Assembly (NCBI GenBank): GCA_964527925.1 | Contig: CAZGQO010000008.1 | Coordinates: forward strand, 1-64,000 | Reading direction: 5' to 3' | DNA: 64,000 bases | Source: Ch128b sp964527925 | GTDB taxonomy: Bacteria; Bacteroidota; Ignavibacteria; Ch128b | Shown here: positions 9,146-18,164 of the stretch, one piece after another | How positions within the stretch are numbered: the first letter of the stretch is position 1 | Layout: the number at the start of each line of letters is the position of its first letter | Notes under the pieces: model-generated | The model's database searches: none | Seen by the model: only the letters and a program-made list of their open reading frames with translations | What the model was told of the DNA's origin: nothing | Position numbers and translations under genes: made by a program

Positions 9146-9844
9146 ATGAAAGAATTAATTTTTGACATAGAAACAGTTGGTTATCCCATTGAGTCATTTG
9201 ATGAATTTCAACAGGAATATTTACTGCGTTTTGCAAATCTTGAAGAGACCGAAGAAAAGAGACAGCAAAAAGCTGAAGAGGCAATTAGATACTTAAATCT
9301 TAGTGCGTTAACAGCTCAGGTGGTTGCAATTGGTTTGTATGATCTAAACATATCGAAGGGATTGGTACTTTTTCAATCAGAAAATAAAGAACACTACAAA
9401 TCAGAAAATCAAGAATTTACTTTTCATTCAGGTGATGAGAAGTATATCCTTCAAAAATTCTGGGAAATAGCTTCAAAGTATGACAGATTTATCACATTCA
9501 ATGGACGAAGTTTTGATGCGCCGTTTCTATTGCTTCGTTCTGCCATCTTAAGAATCAAACCAACAAAAAATTTATTAGCTGGCAGATTTGATTCAAAGAC
9601 TCATTGTGATTTACTCGAACAATTCACTTTCTATGGTCTAACAAGAAAATACAATCTCGATTTTTATTGTAAAGTTTTTGGTGTCGAAAGTTCTAAAAGA
9701 GGTGATGTAACTGGTTATAACATTAACGAAATATTTAATCAAAAAAGATTTAAAGAAATTGCTGAGTATTGCAGTAAAGATTTATTAGCAACAAAAGAAT
9801 TGTACCTGATTTACAAAAACTACTTAGAGTTTGGTCAAAAATGA
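9146..9844 (+). CDS. DnaQ-like 3'-5' exonuclease related to PolB
   Basis: A 232-residue predicted exonuclease with a ribonuclease H-like fold. The four acidic positions of the DEDDy class can be read: D7 and E9 in FDIETVG (exo I), Asp in NGRSFDAPFL (exo II), and YCSKDLLATKELY (exo III, with the Tyr). This matches the stand-alone predicted 3'-5' exonucleases related to the proofreading domain of B-family polymerases. The biological role is unknown. Its last codons overlap the purL ATG as ATGA. Confidence 0.87.
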   Translation: MKELIFDIETVGYPIESFDEFQQEYLLRFANLEETEEKRQQKAEEAIRYLNLSALTAQVVAIGLYDLNISKGLVLFQSENKEHYKSENQEFTFHSGDEKYILQKFWEIASKYDRFITFNGRSFDAPFLLLRSAILRIKPTKNLLAGRFDSKTHCDLLEQFTFYGLTRKYNLDFYCKVFGVESSKRGDVTGYNINEIFNQKRFKEIAEYCSKDLLATKELYLIYKNYLEFGQK

Positions 9845-12066
9845 AAGAACCTGAAATTACTTTAGAACTTCTGAAAAAACATGGTTTGACTGAAGAAGAG
9901 TTCGAACGAATTAAAAACTTTCTTGGTCGTTCACCAAATTACACCGAGCTTGGCTGCTTTAGTGTGATGTGGAGTGAACATTGCAGCTATAAAAATTCTA
10001 TCGCTCTTCTGAAAACTTTACCAAGAACAGGAAAAAGATTATTGGTTCAAGCTGGTGAGGAAAACGCTGGACTCGTTGATATTGGAGATAATCTTGCAAT
10101 TGCATTTAAGATTGAAAGTCACAATCATCCATCAGCAGTTGAACCTTATCAGGGTGCTGCAACTGGAGTTGGTGGAATTTTGCGAGATATCTTTACAATG
10201 GGTGCAAGACCAATTGCTGCCTTGGATTCATTGAGATTTGGTTCAATCCAAAATCCCAAAACAAAATTTTTACTTGATGGTGTAGTTAAAGGAATTGGAG
10301 ATTATGGAAATTGTTTCGGTGTTCCTACTGTTGCAGGTGAAGTTTATTTTGAAGAAGCTTATAATGATAATTGTCTTGTAAATGCGATGGCTGCTGGTGT
10401 TGTTAAAGTAGATCGAATAGCTCGTGCTGTTGCAAAAGGGAAGGGCAATCCAGTTTTTATTGTCGGTTCTTCTACAGGTCGTGATGGAATTCACGGCGCC
10501 ACTTTTGCTTCGGAAGAATTAACGGATGAATCGAGTCAAAGAAGATCAAATGTGCAGGTTGGTGATCCATTTGCAGAAAAACTTTTACTCGAGGCAACTC
10601 TTGAGATAATTAAAAAAGATTTGATTGTTGGAATTCAGGATATGGGTGCCGCTGGAATAATTTGTTCTACCAGCGAGATGAGTGCGCGGGGCAAAAGTGG
10701 AATGAAAATTAATCTCGATCTTGTTCCACTTCGTGAAGAAAATATGACCGCTTACGAAATTTTACTTTCTGAATCTCAGGAACGAATGCTTGTTGTTGGC
10801 AAAAAAGGTTGCGAAGATGAAATAAAAAAAGTTTTTGATAAATGGGATCTTCAGTGTGTTCAAATTGGTGAAGTAATTGATGACGATGTTCTGGAATTCT
10901 ATAAAGACAATAAACTTGTCGCTAAGATTCCTGCTTCATCACTGGTCGTTGGTGGCGGTGCACCAGTTTATTACAGAGAATATCGTAAACCAGAATATAT
11001 CGATATTTTATCAAAACAAGATTTATCAAATCTTCCTGAAGTAAGTAATTTAAATTCAACTCTAATCAAACTTTTATCATCACCAAACATCACAAACAAA
11101 TCCTACATTTATCATCAATACGATTACACGGTTGGAACAAACACTGTTATTAAACCAGGTTACGATGCAGCGGTTTTGAGAATCAAAAAAACAAACAAAG
11201 CGATTGCAGTTAAAACAGATTGTAATGGCAGATATGTTTATCTCAATCCAAAAAGAGGAACAATGATAGCCGTTGCCGAGTCGGCGAGAAATGTTGCGTG
11301 TACTGGCGCAACACCAATTTCAATTACAAACTGTTTGAACTTTGGCAATCCTTACGATCCAGAAATCTACTGGCAGTTCAAAGAAGCAATTGAGGGAATG
11401 AAAGAATCTTGTGAAATTTTTGAAACACCAGTCACTGGCGGAAATGTGAGTTTTTACAATGAAAGTAAAGAATTCACAGTTTATCCAACTCCTGTTATTG
11501 GAATGCTTGGTTTAATTGACGATTTGAAGTTCATAACATCTTCTAATTTTAAAGAAGAAAATGATTTGATTTATTTACTCGGTGAAACGAAAAACGAAAT
11601 TGGCGGAAGTGAATTTTTAAAAATAATTCATAATAAAGTTGCTGGTGAAATTCCCCAGATAGATTTGAGATTTGAAAAAAAGTTAATAGATACACTGCTG
11701 GGATTAATTCATCAGCAATTAATCAAATCAGCTCATGATGTGAGTGATGGCGGATTAGCAGTTGCACTTGCTGAGTGTTGTGTGATGCATAAAAATAATC
11801 CCATAGGTGCAGAGATAAACTTGGACTTCTCCTTCAGAAAAGATTTTTATCTCTTTTCCGAATCTCAATCTCGGATAATTATTACAATCAAACCCGAGAA
11901 TCAAACCCAACTTGAAAAAATTTTACTCGAGAAAGAGATTCCATTTTCAAAAATTGGAAGAGTTGGTGGAAAGTATCTGAAAATTAATAGGGATATTGAA
12001 TTAAATCTTGCTGAAATTGTTGATGCTTACTATAACTCATTCGAAAAATTACTACTTCAAAGATGA
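9841..12066 (+). CDS. purL: Phosphoribosylformylglycinamidine synthase subunit PurL
   Basis: PurL makes formylglycinamidine ribonucleotide from FGAR with ATP and ammonia delivered by PurQ, the fourth step of purine synthesis. 741 residues is the length of the small, multi-subunit type that needs PurS and PurQ, neither of which is in this window. Motifs include VMWSEHCSYKNS, FKIESHNHPSAVEPYQGAATGVGGI (split over the ATP site), GDPFAEK, and SAHDVSDGGLAVALAE in the second AIRS-like half. It overlaps its neighbours by four bases on each side. Confidence 0.97.
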   Translation: MKEPEITLELLKKHGLTEEEFERIKNFLGRSPNYTELGCFSVMWSEHCSYKNSIALLKTLPRTGKRLLVQAGEENAGLVDIGDNLAIAFKIESHNHPSAVEPYQGAATGVGGILRDIFTMGARPIAALDSLRFGSIQNPKTKFLLDGVVKGIGDYGNCFGVPTVAGEVYFEEAYNDNCLVNAMAAGVVKVDRIARAVAKGKGNPVFIVGSSTGRDGIHGATFASEELTDESSQRRSNVQVGDPFAEKLLLEATLEIIKKDLIVGIQDMGAAGIICSTSEMSARGKSGMKINLDLVPLREENMTAYEILLSESQERMLVVGKKGCEDEIKKVFDKWDLQCVQIGEVIDDDVLEFYKDNKLVAKIPASSLVVGGGAPVYYREYRKPEYIDILSKQDLSNLPEVSNLNSTLIKLLSSPNITNKSYIYHQYDYTVGTNTVIKPGYDAAVLRIKKTNKAIAVKTDCNGRYVYLNPKRGTMIAVAESARNVACTGATPISITNCLNFGNPYDPEIYWQFKEAIEGMKESCEIFETPVTGGNVSFYNESKEFTVYPTPVIGMLGLIDDLKFITSSNFKEENDLIYLLGETKNEIGGSEFLKIIHNKVAGEIPQIDLRFEKKLIDTLLGLIHQQLIKSAHDVSDGGLAVALAECCVMHKNNPIGAEINLDFSFRKDFYLFSESQSRIIITIKPENQTQLEKILLEKEIPFSKIGRVGGKYLKINRDIELNLAEIVDAYYNSFEKLLLQR

Positions 12067-12995
12067 AAGTAAATTTATTTAAGAATTTTAATATTAAGGA
12101 TTTGTTGAGAAAAATCTGGGACTGGTTAAAATTTTACATTGTCAGTATTTATTACGAAATGGATAAACATCATGCGTTTATTTTTGCATCGGGACTTACT
12201 TACAGTATTTTACTCTGCATCATTCCTTTGGTATTGATTATCTTTTCGATACTCGGATCAATTCTCGAATCACAAGAATTACTGATTCAAATTAGTTTAT
12301 TGATTGATGATCTCGTTCCAATTTCTGACTATGCTGATAAAATAAAAGAGATTTTGTTAGAAAGAATAGGAGAGTTCATTCAATATAAAACGCTTGTTGG
12401 TTCGATTGGTATTGTAGGATTGTTTTTCACAGCAAGTGGCCTTTTTTCAACATTAAGAACAATTCTCAATAACATTTATGGGATTGAACGAGGTAAAAAT
12501 ATTTTGATTGCCAAAATTAGAGATATAGGAATGGTGGTTTTGACTATTTTATTCTTTCTGATTGTTATACTTATCAATCCAATAATTGGGATTTTTAAGA
12601 GTTTACTCGGGAAGATTACATTTTTATCAAGTCTGGATTTTACTACCCTTCAATCTTATTTACTTCAATACCTGCCTTTCATTTTAACTTTCATAATGAT
12701 GCTTTTGATTTATTCTCTGATACCTTATCGGAAGATGAGGAAGCGAGTCTATTTCGTTTCAGCATTGTGGGCAACAATTTTTTTTGAAATTGCGAAGTAT
12801 GGTTTTACTTATTATGTAACTCATATAGCTAACTACTCGAAAATTTATGGTAATATTGCCTTCGTAGTTGTGCTTGCTCTGTGGCTGTATATCGTTTCAG
12901 TAATATTTATTCTTGCAGCAATAATTGGACAAATTTTTAGAGAAAAACATAAACTTCTTGATACAACCCAACGGAAAGAAATCTTTTCAAAATAG
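12063..12995 (+). CDS. YihY/BrkB-like membrane protein
   Basis: A 310-residue inner-membrane protein of the YihY (UPF0761, formerly called ribonuclease BN/BrkB) family. About six hydrophobic segments are present, with family-typical ASGLTYSILLCIIPLVLIIFS, FFTASGLFSTLRTILNNIYG and YLIVSVIF-like helices. Function is not established for the family; links to virulence and lipid or envelope homeostasis have been proposed. The ATG overlaps the purL stop, so it is the last gene of the long operon that starts around acyP. Confidence 0.88.
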   Translation: MKVNLFKNFNIKDLLRKIWDWLKFYIVSIYYEMDKHHAFIFASGLTYSILLCIIPLVLIIFSILGSILESQELLIQISLLIDDLVPISDYADKIKEILLERIGEFIQYKTLVGSIGIVGLFFTASGLFSTLRTILNNIYGIERGKNILIAKIRDIGMVVLTILFFLIVILINPIIGIFKSLLGKITFLSSLDFTTLQSYLLQYLPFILTFIMMLLIYSLIPYRKMRKRVYFVSALWATIFFEIAKYGFTYYVTHIANYSKIYGNIAFVVVLALWLYIVSVIFILAAIIGQIFREKHKLLDTTQRKEIFSK

Positions 12996-13025
12996 ACTAT
13001 CCACTCTGGGGTAATTAACTATCAC

Positions 13026-13054
13026 TTGAAAATATATTTAAGTTCACTTAAATT
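13026..13054 (+). promoter_or_regulatory. Candidate promoter of the dtxR-feo operon
   Basis: TTGAAA at 13026-13031 and TAAATT at 13049-13054 are separated by 17 bases, a sigma-70-like arrangement with a good -35 and a weaker -10. It lies about 25 bases upstream of the regulator's ATG and encloses the palindrome listed next. Assigned by pattern only. Confidence 0.5.
13036..13053 (+). promoter_or_regulatory. Palindromic operator candidate for the iron regulator
   Basis: An 18-base perfect inverted repeat, ATTTAAGT-TC-ACTTAAAT, lies between the putative -35 and -10 elements. A metal-loaded DtxR-family dimer bound here would block RNA polymerase. DtxR-family proteins commonly autoregulate through such palindromes, so this is the natural target of the adjacent regulator. 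A related half-site (AACTTAAA) recurs at about 13068-13075. Confidence 0.55.
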
Positions 13055-13077
13055 TTATTAAAAATGTAACTTAAAAA

Positions 13078-13737
13078 ATGATTAATGCATCAAAAGAAGA
13101 TTATTTAAGAGTAATTTATAAGAATCTGGAAGAATCGGAGTTTGTAAATCCAACTACTCTCGCAGAACAATTAAATATCTCAAATGCAGCTGTTACAGAC
13201 ATGCTGAAAAAACTTACTCGTGAAAAATATATCAGTTATGCACCCTACAAAGGAATCAATCTTCTTTCGAAAGGGAAAAATGAAGCAATTAAACTTGTAA
13301 GAAAACACAGAATCTGGGAAACATTTTTATTCAATGTAGTCGGGATGCCCTGGTATCAAATAGACGAAGAAGCAGAAAAGCTTGAACATAGTTCATCGGA
13401 AGATTTGATTGATAGACTGGAACAAATATTAAACTATCCAGACTTTGATCCTCATGGACATCCAATACCTAAAAAAGATGGTTCAATTCCAAAACAGAAA
13501 AAAATTTTTCAATTAAATGAAGTTGAGACAGATAAGCCGGTAATTATTCAAAAAGTAAATGACTCGAACAAAGACTTGCTAAAACATTTATATGAGAATG
13601 GACTTGTAACTGGAAAGCAAATAAAAATTCTTGAGAAACGAAGTTTCGATAATTCAATGCTGATTTCTGTTGATAAATCACAATTCATAATTAGTGAAAC
13701 CGTTGGGAAGAATATTTTTGTCGAAAAAATAAAATGA
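13078..13737 (+). CDS. DtxR/MntR-family metal-dependent regulator
   Basis: A 219-residue transcription factor with three parts: an N-terminal winged helix (about 1-65; LAEQLNISNAAVTDMLKKL is the recognition region), a dimerisation and metal-binding domain (about 66-140, with the RKHRIWETFL, EEAEKLEHSSSEDL and DPHGHPIP ligand motifs), and a C-terminal SH3-like FeoA domain. Such regulators repress uptake genes when loaded with Fe(II) or Mn(II). Its position ahead of feoA and feoB, overlapping feoA by four bases, argues for iron. Confidence 0.92.
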   Translation: MINASKEDYLRVIYKNLEESEFVNPTTLAEQLNISNAAVTDMLKKLTREKYISYAPYKGINLLSKGKNEAIKLVRKHRIWETFLFNVVGMPWYQIDEEAEKLEHSSSEDLIDRLEQILNYPDFDPHGHPIPKKDGSIPKQKKIFQLNEVETDKPVIIQKVNDSNKDLLKHLYENGLVTGKQIKILEKRSFDNSMLISVDKSQFIISETVGKNIFVEKIK

Positions 13738-13967
13738 CCAAAAAACTTTCTGAATTGAAAAAGGGAGAAAGAGCTGTTATTGTTCGTGTTAATCTCAATG
13801 GATTAACAAAACGAAGACTCTATGATTTAGGATTTATCCCAGATACAGAAATTTCTGTTGCTTTTGAAAGTCCCCTTGGTGATCCTGTGGCTTATATTGT
13901 CAGAGAAACTATAATAGCTTTAAGAAAAGAAGAAAGTGAAAATATAGAAATCGAATTAATCAATTAG
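13734..13967 (+). CDS. feoA: FeoA family protein
   Basis: A 77-residue SH3-fold protein, the small cytoplasmic partner of the ferrous iron transporter FeoB. Motifs KLSELKKGERAVIVRV, LTKRRLYDLGFIPDTEI and the closing ALRKEE region are typical. It is encoded with a four-base overlap after the regulator and its TAG overlaps the beginning of the FeoB GTPase gene, so the proteins should be made in coupled amounts. Confidence 0.94.
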   Translation: MTKKLSELKKGERAVIVRVNLNGLTKRRLYDLGFIPDTEISVAFESPLGDPVAYIVRETIIALRKEESENIEIELIN

Positions 13968-13972
13968 TGAGT

Positions 13973-14764
13973 ATGATAGGACTATCTAAGAAAAAAATTA
14001 AAAAAGAAGATTTATATCAAATCGAAATATTGCCAAAAAGAAAAAACAAAATTATTGCACTGGCTGGCAATCCAAATACTGGCAAGAGTACAATCTTTAA
14101 CAAACTAACTGGATTAAAACAGCACACAGGCAACTGGCCCGGAAAAACTGTAACTCGTGCTGAAGGCAGTTTCGAATATAATGGTGAAGAATATACTCTA
14201 ATAGATTTACCAGGAACTTACTCTCTTCTTTCAACATCAGAAGATGAGGAAATTGCGAGAGATTTTGTCTTATTTGGTAATCCCGATGCAACTGTGATAG
14301 TTTGTGATGCCTCAACACTTGAAAGAAATTTAAACCTTGCATTTCAGATTATTCAAATTACAAATCGTTGCATACTTTGTGTCAATCTAATTGACGAGGC
14401 GAGAAGAAAGGGAATTGAAATTGAAAAAGATGTATTGGAATCAGAAATTGGAATTCCTGTTGTTCTGACAAATGCAAGATCAGGAGAGGGCATTGATGAA
14501 CTAAAAGAAAAAATCTATCTGGTTTCAAATCGAAATCTAAAACCATCTCCCAAAAAGATTCAACACAAAAAAGAAATACAGGAAAAATTAAATCAACTTG
14601 TTCCACTTATTGAAAGAGCTTTTCCGGGCTTATACTCAACAGAATGGATTGCTTTAAGGTTACTTGAGGGAGATCCAAAAATCAGAAAAGCCATTGAAAA
14701 AGGTAATCTGCTTGAATTAATCAATAAAGGTTTGATGAATGGCAATGGAGGTTTAGAGTTATGA
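13973..14764 (+). CDS. feoB: FeoB GTPase domain protein (N-terminal half of a split FeoB)
   Basis: About 263 residues covering only the cytoplasmic NFeoB part of the ferrous iron transporter: G1 GNPNTGKST, switch region NWPGKTV, G3 DLPGTYSL, G4 NLID, G5 NARSGEG, and the helical guanine-dissociation-inhibitor region up to about residue 245. In most bacteria this is fused to the permease. Here it ends in a TGA that overlaps the ATG of the permease gene. A GTG two codons earlier (13967) could also be the start. Confidence 0.9.
   Translation: MIGLSKKKIKKEDLYQIEILPKRKNKIIALAGNPNTGKSTIFNKLTGLKQHTGNWPGKTVTRAEGSFEYNGEEYTLIDLPGTYSLLSTSEDEEIARDFVLFGNPDATVIVCDASTLERNLNLAFQIIQITNRCILCVNLIDEARRKGIEIEKDVLESEIGIPVVLTNARSGEGIDELKEKIYLVSNRNLKPSPKKIQHKKEIQEKLNQLVPLIERAFPGLYSTEWIALRLLEGDPKIRKAIEKGNLLELINKGLMNGNGGLEL
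14747..14751 (+). promoter_or_regulatory. Strong ribosome binding site for the FeoB permease gene
   Basis: GGAGG ends nine bases before the ATG at 14761 and lies inside the end of the GTPase gene. A dedicated, well-placed Shine-Dalgarno sequence supports a genuine second start rather than a sequencing frameshift in a single feoB. Confidence 0.75.
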
Positions 14765-16140
14765 AGCAGGAAGTAGCCGAAATACTTCAGATTGTTGATT
14801 CATGTAATCCTGAAGTCAGAAAAAAAATTGATGACGAACTTGTCGAAGAAATCTATAAACATGCTCAAAAAGTTGTAAGCAGATCAGTCAAGAAATCTGG
14901 AAATAGTATTCAATTTTTTGAACTTAAACTTGATCAGCTATTAACATCAAAGTATTTTGGTTTCCCATTAATGTTAGTTTTACTTTCGGGCGTTTTTTAC
15001 CTGACTATAAAAGGTGCAAATTATCCTTCACAACTTTTAGCTGATGGTTTGTTCTGGTTAGAAGATAGATTAAAAATTTTGTTTGATTATTTTCATTCAC
15101 CATGGTGGTTAACTGGTTTTTTAATTGATGGAGTTTATCGAAGCACTGCCTGGGTTGTTTCTGTGATGTTCCCACCGATGGCAATCTTTTTTCCAATTTT
15201 TACAATTCTTGAAGATGCTGGTTATTTGCCGCGAGTAGCATTTAACTTAGATAAACTTTTCAAATGGGCTGGTGCTCACGGAAAACAGGCTCTAACGATT
15301 GGAATGGGTTTTGGGTGTAATGCGGCTGGTGTAATTTCAACAAGAATTATTGATTCACCTCGTGAAAGATTAATCGCAATTTTGACAAACAACTTTGTGC
15401 CCTGCAATGGAAGATGGCCATTGATAATTATGCTTTCGACTGTTTTTGTGGCTGCATCGTTCCCTGCGAGTGTTTCATCGATTGTTGCTGCTGGAGTTGT
15501 TGTTTCTATCACACTGTTTGGAATTCTAATTACACTTCTTGTTTCAAAATTTTTAAGCAATACATTACTGAAGGGTGAGCCTTCGGCATTCAAACTTGAA
15601 TTGCCTCCATATCGCAAGCCGCAAATTCTTCAAATTCTTTACACCTCGTTGATTGATCGAACATTATTTGTGCTTGGAAGAGCAATCACAATGGCAGCTC
15701 CTGCTGGTGGATTAATCTGGTTACTTGGAAATATATCTGTTGCTGGTAAAAGTTTAATGAGTTATGGTGTTGAGTTTTTAAATCCGATTGGAAAAGCTAT
15801 TGGCTTGGATGGAGCGATTTTGCTTGCATACATAATTGCAATTCCAGCTAATGAAATCATTATTCCTACAATAATTATGATTTACTCGTCTGGTTTAAAA
15901 ATGGTTGAGCTTGAATTAAGTCAATTGCACGAACTGTTTATTCAAAATGAATGGACGGTTTTGACAGCGATTTGTCTTATGCTTTTTTCACTTCTACATT
16001 ATCCCTGTTCAACAACAACACTAACAATTTACAAAGAAACTCGAAGTATAAAGTGGACAATAATTTCTAACCTGCTGCCTCTTGCAATTGCATTTATGGT
16101 TTGTTTTGTAGTTTATCAGATTGGTTTATTGTTGATGTGA
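14761..16140 (+). CDS. feoB: FeoB permease domain protein (C-terminal half of a split FeoB)
   Basis: 459 residues. After a short helical segment (about 1-60) comes the FeoB membrane domain with two Gate repeats: the first has GMGFGCNAAGVISTRIID and FVPCNGRWP, keeping the conserved cysteines, and the second has LLHYPCSTTTLTIYKET near the C-terminus. It should form the Fe(II) path across the inner membrane and pair with the separate GTPase encoded just upstream. The four-base ATGA overlap suggests translational coupling. No FeoC is seen downstream. Confidence 0.92.
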   Translation: MKQEVAEILQIVDSCNPEVRKKIDDELVEEIYKHAQKVVSRSVKKSGNSIQFFELKLDQLLTSKYFGFPLMLVLLSGVFYLTIKGANYPSQLLADGLFWLEDRLKILFDYFHSPWWLTGFLIDGVYRSTAWVVSVMFPPMAIFFPIFTILEDAGYLPRVAFNLDKLFKWAGAHGKQALTIGMGFGCNAAGVISTRIIDSPRERLIAILTNNFVPCNGRWPLIIMLSTVFVAASFPASVSSIVAAGVVVSITLFGILITLLVSKFLSNTLLKGEPSAFKLELPPYRKPQILQILYTSLIDRTLFVLGRAITMAAPAGGLIWLLGNISVAGKSLMSYGVEFLNPIGKAIGLDGAILLAYIIAIPANEIIIPTIIMIYSSGLKMVELELSQLHELFIQNEWTVLTAICLMLFSLLHYPCSTTTLTIYKETRSIKWTIISNLLPLAIAFMVCFVVYQIGLLLM

Positions 16141-16184
16141 TTGAATGTTTGAGAAAAAAATTGTACTAAACGTTATCCTGTATC

Positions 16185-16544
16185 TTATTCAATCAATAAC
16201 TTAATCGCATAGATTATCAAAAAAACAGCAAATATCTTTTTGATTACTACTTCTGGCAGTTTAGTTGCAAACAAAGAAGTAAAATAACTTCCCACTACAA
16301 AAAAGATAATGAGTACAATAGCAGCTTTAATGTTCACATAACCCGACTTGTAGTAATTATAGGCAGCCAGAAATCCAATTGGTGGAAGCAACATTGCCAG
16401 AGATGTACCCTGAGCAAGTTTTTGCGAGTAATCAAGAAAGTAAACCAGCATTGGAATGATTATCACTCCCCCACCAATTCCAAGTAATCCGCTTAAAGAA
16501 CCAGCAATTAAACCAATTAAAACAAGTTTTAATATTTCAATCAT
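16185..16544 (-). CDS. TauE/SafE family protein, single-repeat form
   Basis: 119 residues with four hydrophobic segments: one half of the usual eight-helix sulfite/sulfoacetate exporter TauE/SafE (DUF81). The family motif GLIAGSLSGLLGIGGGVIIIP is intact, followed by GTSLAMLLPPIG. Short one-repeat members occur and presumably dimerise; nothing shows that this is a broken copy, since start and stop are clean. Substrate unknown. It ends 44 bases from the convergent feoB permease gene and begins two bases after the lipoprotein gene upstream of it on the minus strand. Confidence 0.82.
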   Translation of the reverse strand: MIEILKLVLIGLIAGSLSGLLGIGGGVIIIPMLVYFLDYSQKLAQGTSLAMLLPPIGFLAAYNYYKSGYVNIKAAIVLIIFFVVGSYFTSLFATKLPEVVIKKIFAVFLIIYAIKLLIE

Positions 16545-16546
16545 AT

Positions 16547-17935
16547 TTAATTAGCCGTTCCAGAAATCGTGATCGAATTATATCCATTTGGTCCATTAAC
16601 TTCAATTTTAATTGTGACAGGATTACTTTCATTCTTGTTCGGGTCAGAATCAACAATCATGAAACTGAATTGAGTCCATCTTCTGCTTTGAGTATCTGGC
16701 ATATCAATGCTTACATCGCCCTGAGCTTTCACATTTCCTTCAACACTAACAGTGATTGTGTTTCCAGATGCAATTGGATTTCCAAAAACATCAGCAACAG
16801 TGTAAACAAATGACTGTGAACCACCATTTGGAATGTTGAAAGTTGTTGGATTGATAGAAAGATTTGATGGATAACCAGAAAATAGGACAACAATTTCTCT
16901 GCTAATTGTCTGATTGTTTTCATCGGCAGTTGAAGCGGTCACAGTTGCAAATCCAGCCCCAAGTGTTGGATGAATTGGAGTTGGTAAAGCCGACATTAAG
17001 TTTACCGATGCAACGCCCATTTCATCTGTAACTGCTGAACCGCCAATAATTCCACCAGTACTTGAAAAATAAACAATAGTGTTTGGTTTTACAGGATTTG
17101 AATATTTATCACCAACATAAGCTGAGATTTTATTGAACTCACCATATTTCACAAGACCAGGGAAGTTCATAAATTCAGAAGCTAAGGAGAAATGTTCGTA
17201 GTCCGGTAATCCACCATGAATTGCAATGTTAACAGGTTTGGACCGTATTATTCTTGTTCCGAGATTTATTTCAGCGATGATTTGAACAGCACCTGCTTTT
17301 GTTCCACTTGTAACATTAACAGATACTCGACCATCACTATTTGTTTTCTTTGAAACTGGGTCAATGAAAAGTCCACCGCCAGGATTTGCACCCAATGTGA
17401 AATTAACTGTTACTGAATTTTCAATATCTATAGGGATGCCGCTTGAATCACGAACTTCAAAAGTTAATGTTGTTGTTTCGTTATCACCGCTTTCCCTGAC
17501 ACCAATAGAAGTAAATGTTTGATGAACTAATACAATACTTGCTGGTTCTCTTTTTGCTGATGTTTTAATTCTTTCGATTTTCAATGTTGGTACATCAATA
17601 GTTCGGTTGGGAACAGCGAAGACCTGTACTGTATCTCCTTTATAATTTTCTTTAGTTGCAATGACTTTCACATCTATGCTTTTAGTAATTAAAAATGTGA
17701 TTGAATATTTTCCATCTGATGAAGTTGAAACTCCATACTGAGCAGTATCGGCAATTATTTTCACAGCAGCGTTTTCAACTGGATTGCCTGTTTCGAAATC
17801 AATTACCTGACCGTTCAATGTTGCATTTCCCTGCTGTGGATTTTCTGGTCCTGATGGAGATTTACCGCATCTGTTAAACGAAAAGAAGATTGCTAATATG
17901 AGAGTAACAATTGAAAGTTGTCTGATTATTTTCAT
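16547..17935 (-). CDS. Lipoprotein-like secreted protein with carboxypeptidase-regulatory and Ig-like domains
   Basis: About 462 residues. An N-terminal signal (MKIIRQLSIVTLILAIFFSF) precedes NRCGKSPSGP, so lipidation at the cysteine is possible though Arg at -1 is unusual. Residues about 40-110 look like a carboxypeptidase regulatory-like domain (GQVIDFETGNPVENAAVKI), followed by about three bacterial Ig-like modules of the invasin type (VNFTLGANPGGG, VYFSSTGGIIGG, VADVFGNPI). It is a surface or periplasmic structural protein of unknown role. The ATG at 17935 is preferred to the frame's start at 17950 because it begins the signal. Confidence 0.75.
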   Translation of the reverse strand: MKIIRQLSIVTLILAIFFSFNRCGKSPSGPENPQQGNATLNGQVIDFETGNPVENAAVKIIADTAQYGVSTSSDGKYSITFLITKSIDVKVIATKENYKGDTVQVFAVPNRTIDVPTLKIERIKTSAKREPASIVLVHQTFTSIGVRESGDNETTTLTFEVRDSSGIPIDIENSVTVNFTLGANPGGGLFIDPVSKKTNSDGRVSVNVTSGTKAGAVQIIAEINLGTRIIRSKPVNIAIHGGLPDYEHFSLASEFMNFPGLVKYGEFNKISAYVGDKYSNPVKPNTIVYFSSTGGIIGGSAVTDEMGVASVNLMSALPTPIHPTLGAGFATVTASTADENNQTISREIVVLFSGYPSNLSINPTTFNIPNGGSQSFVYTVADVFGNPIASGNTITVSVEGNVKAQGDVSIDMPDTQSRRWTQFSFMIVDSDPNKNESNPVTIKIEVNGPNGYNSITISGTAN

Positions 17936-18164
17936 GTCCTGTCCTATCAAATAATTATTTTATTCAATTTTATTAGAGATTATTGTTAATGTCAAGAAGA
18001 AGAACATCTTTTATTAAATGAAGATTACATTTAGAGTCTTGAGTTTTGTACAAATTTTTGATGATAACAAAATCATTCAGGTTATCGTATCAACTCACAG
18101 TTACTTTTTTAATTCGCAATTCAAATAATTAAATACTTTTTCAGTATCTTTAATAAAAGAGTTT

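Noticed and set aside
14740..14770. Sequencing frameshift in a single feoB
   Set aside because: A clean ATGA overlap with a dedicated GGAGG site favours a true second gene, although a read check would settle it.
16139..16194. Terminator between feoB and the TauE/SafE gene
   Set aside because: GATTGAAT/ATTCAATC arms are AT-rich, 40 bases apart and lack a U-tract.
16185..16544. Truncated pseudogene of a full TauE/SafE exporter
   Set aside because: Start, stop and four helices are clean, and one-repeat members of this family are known.
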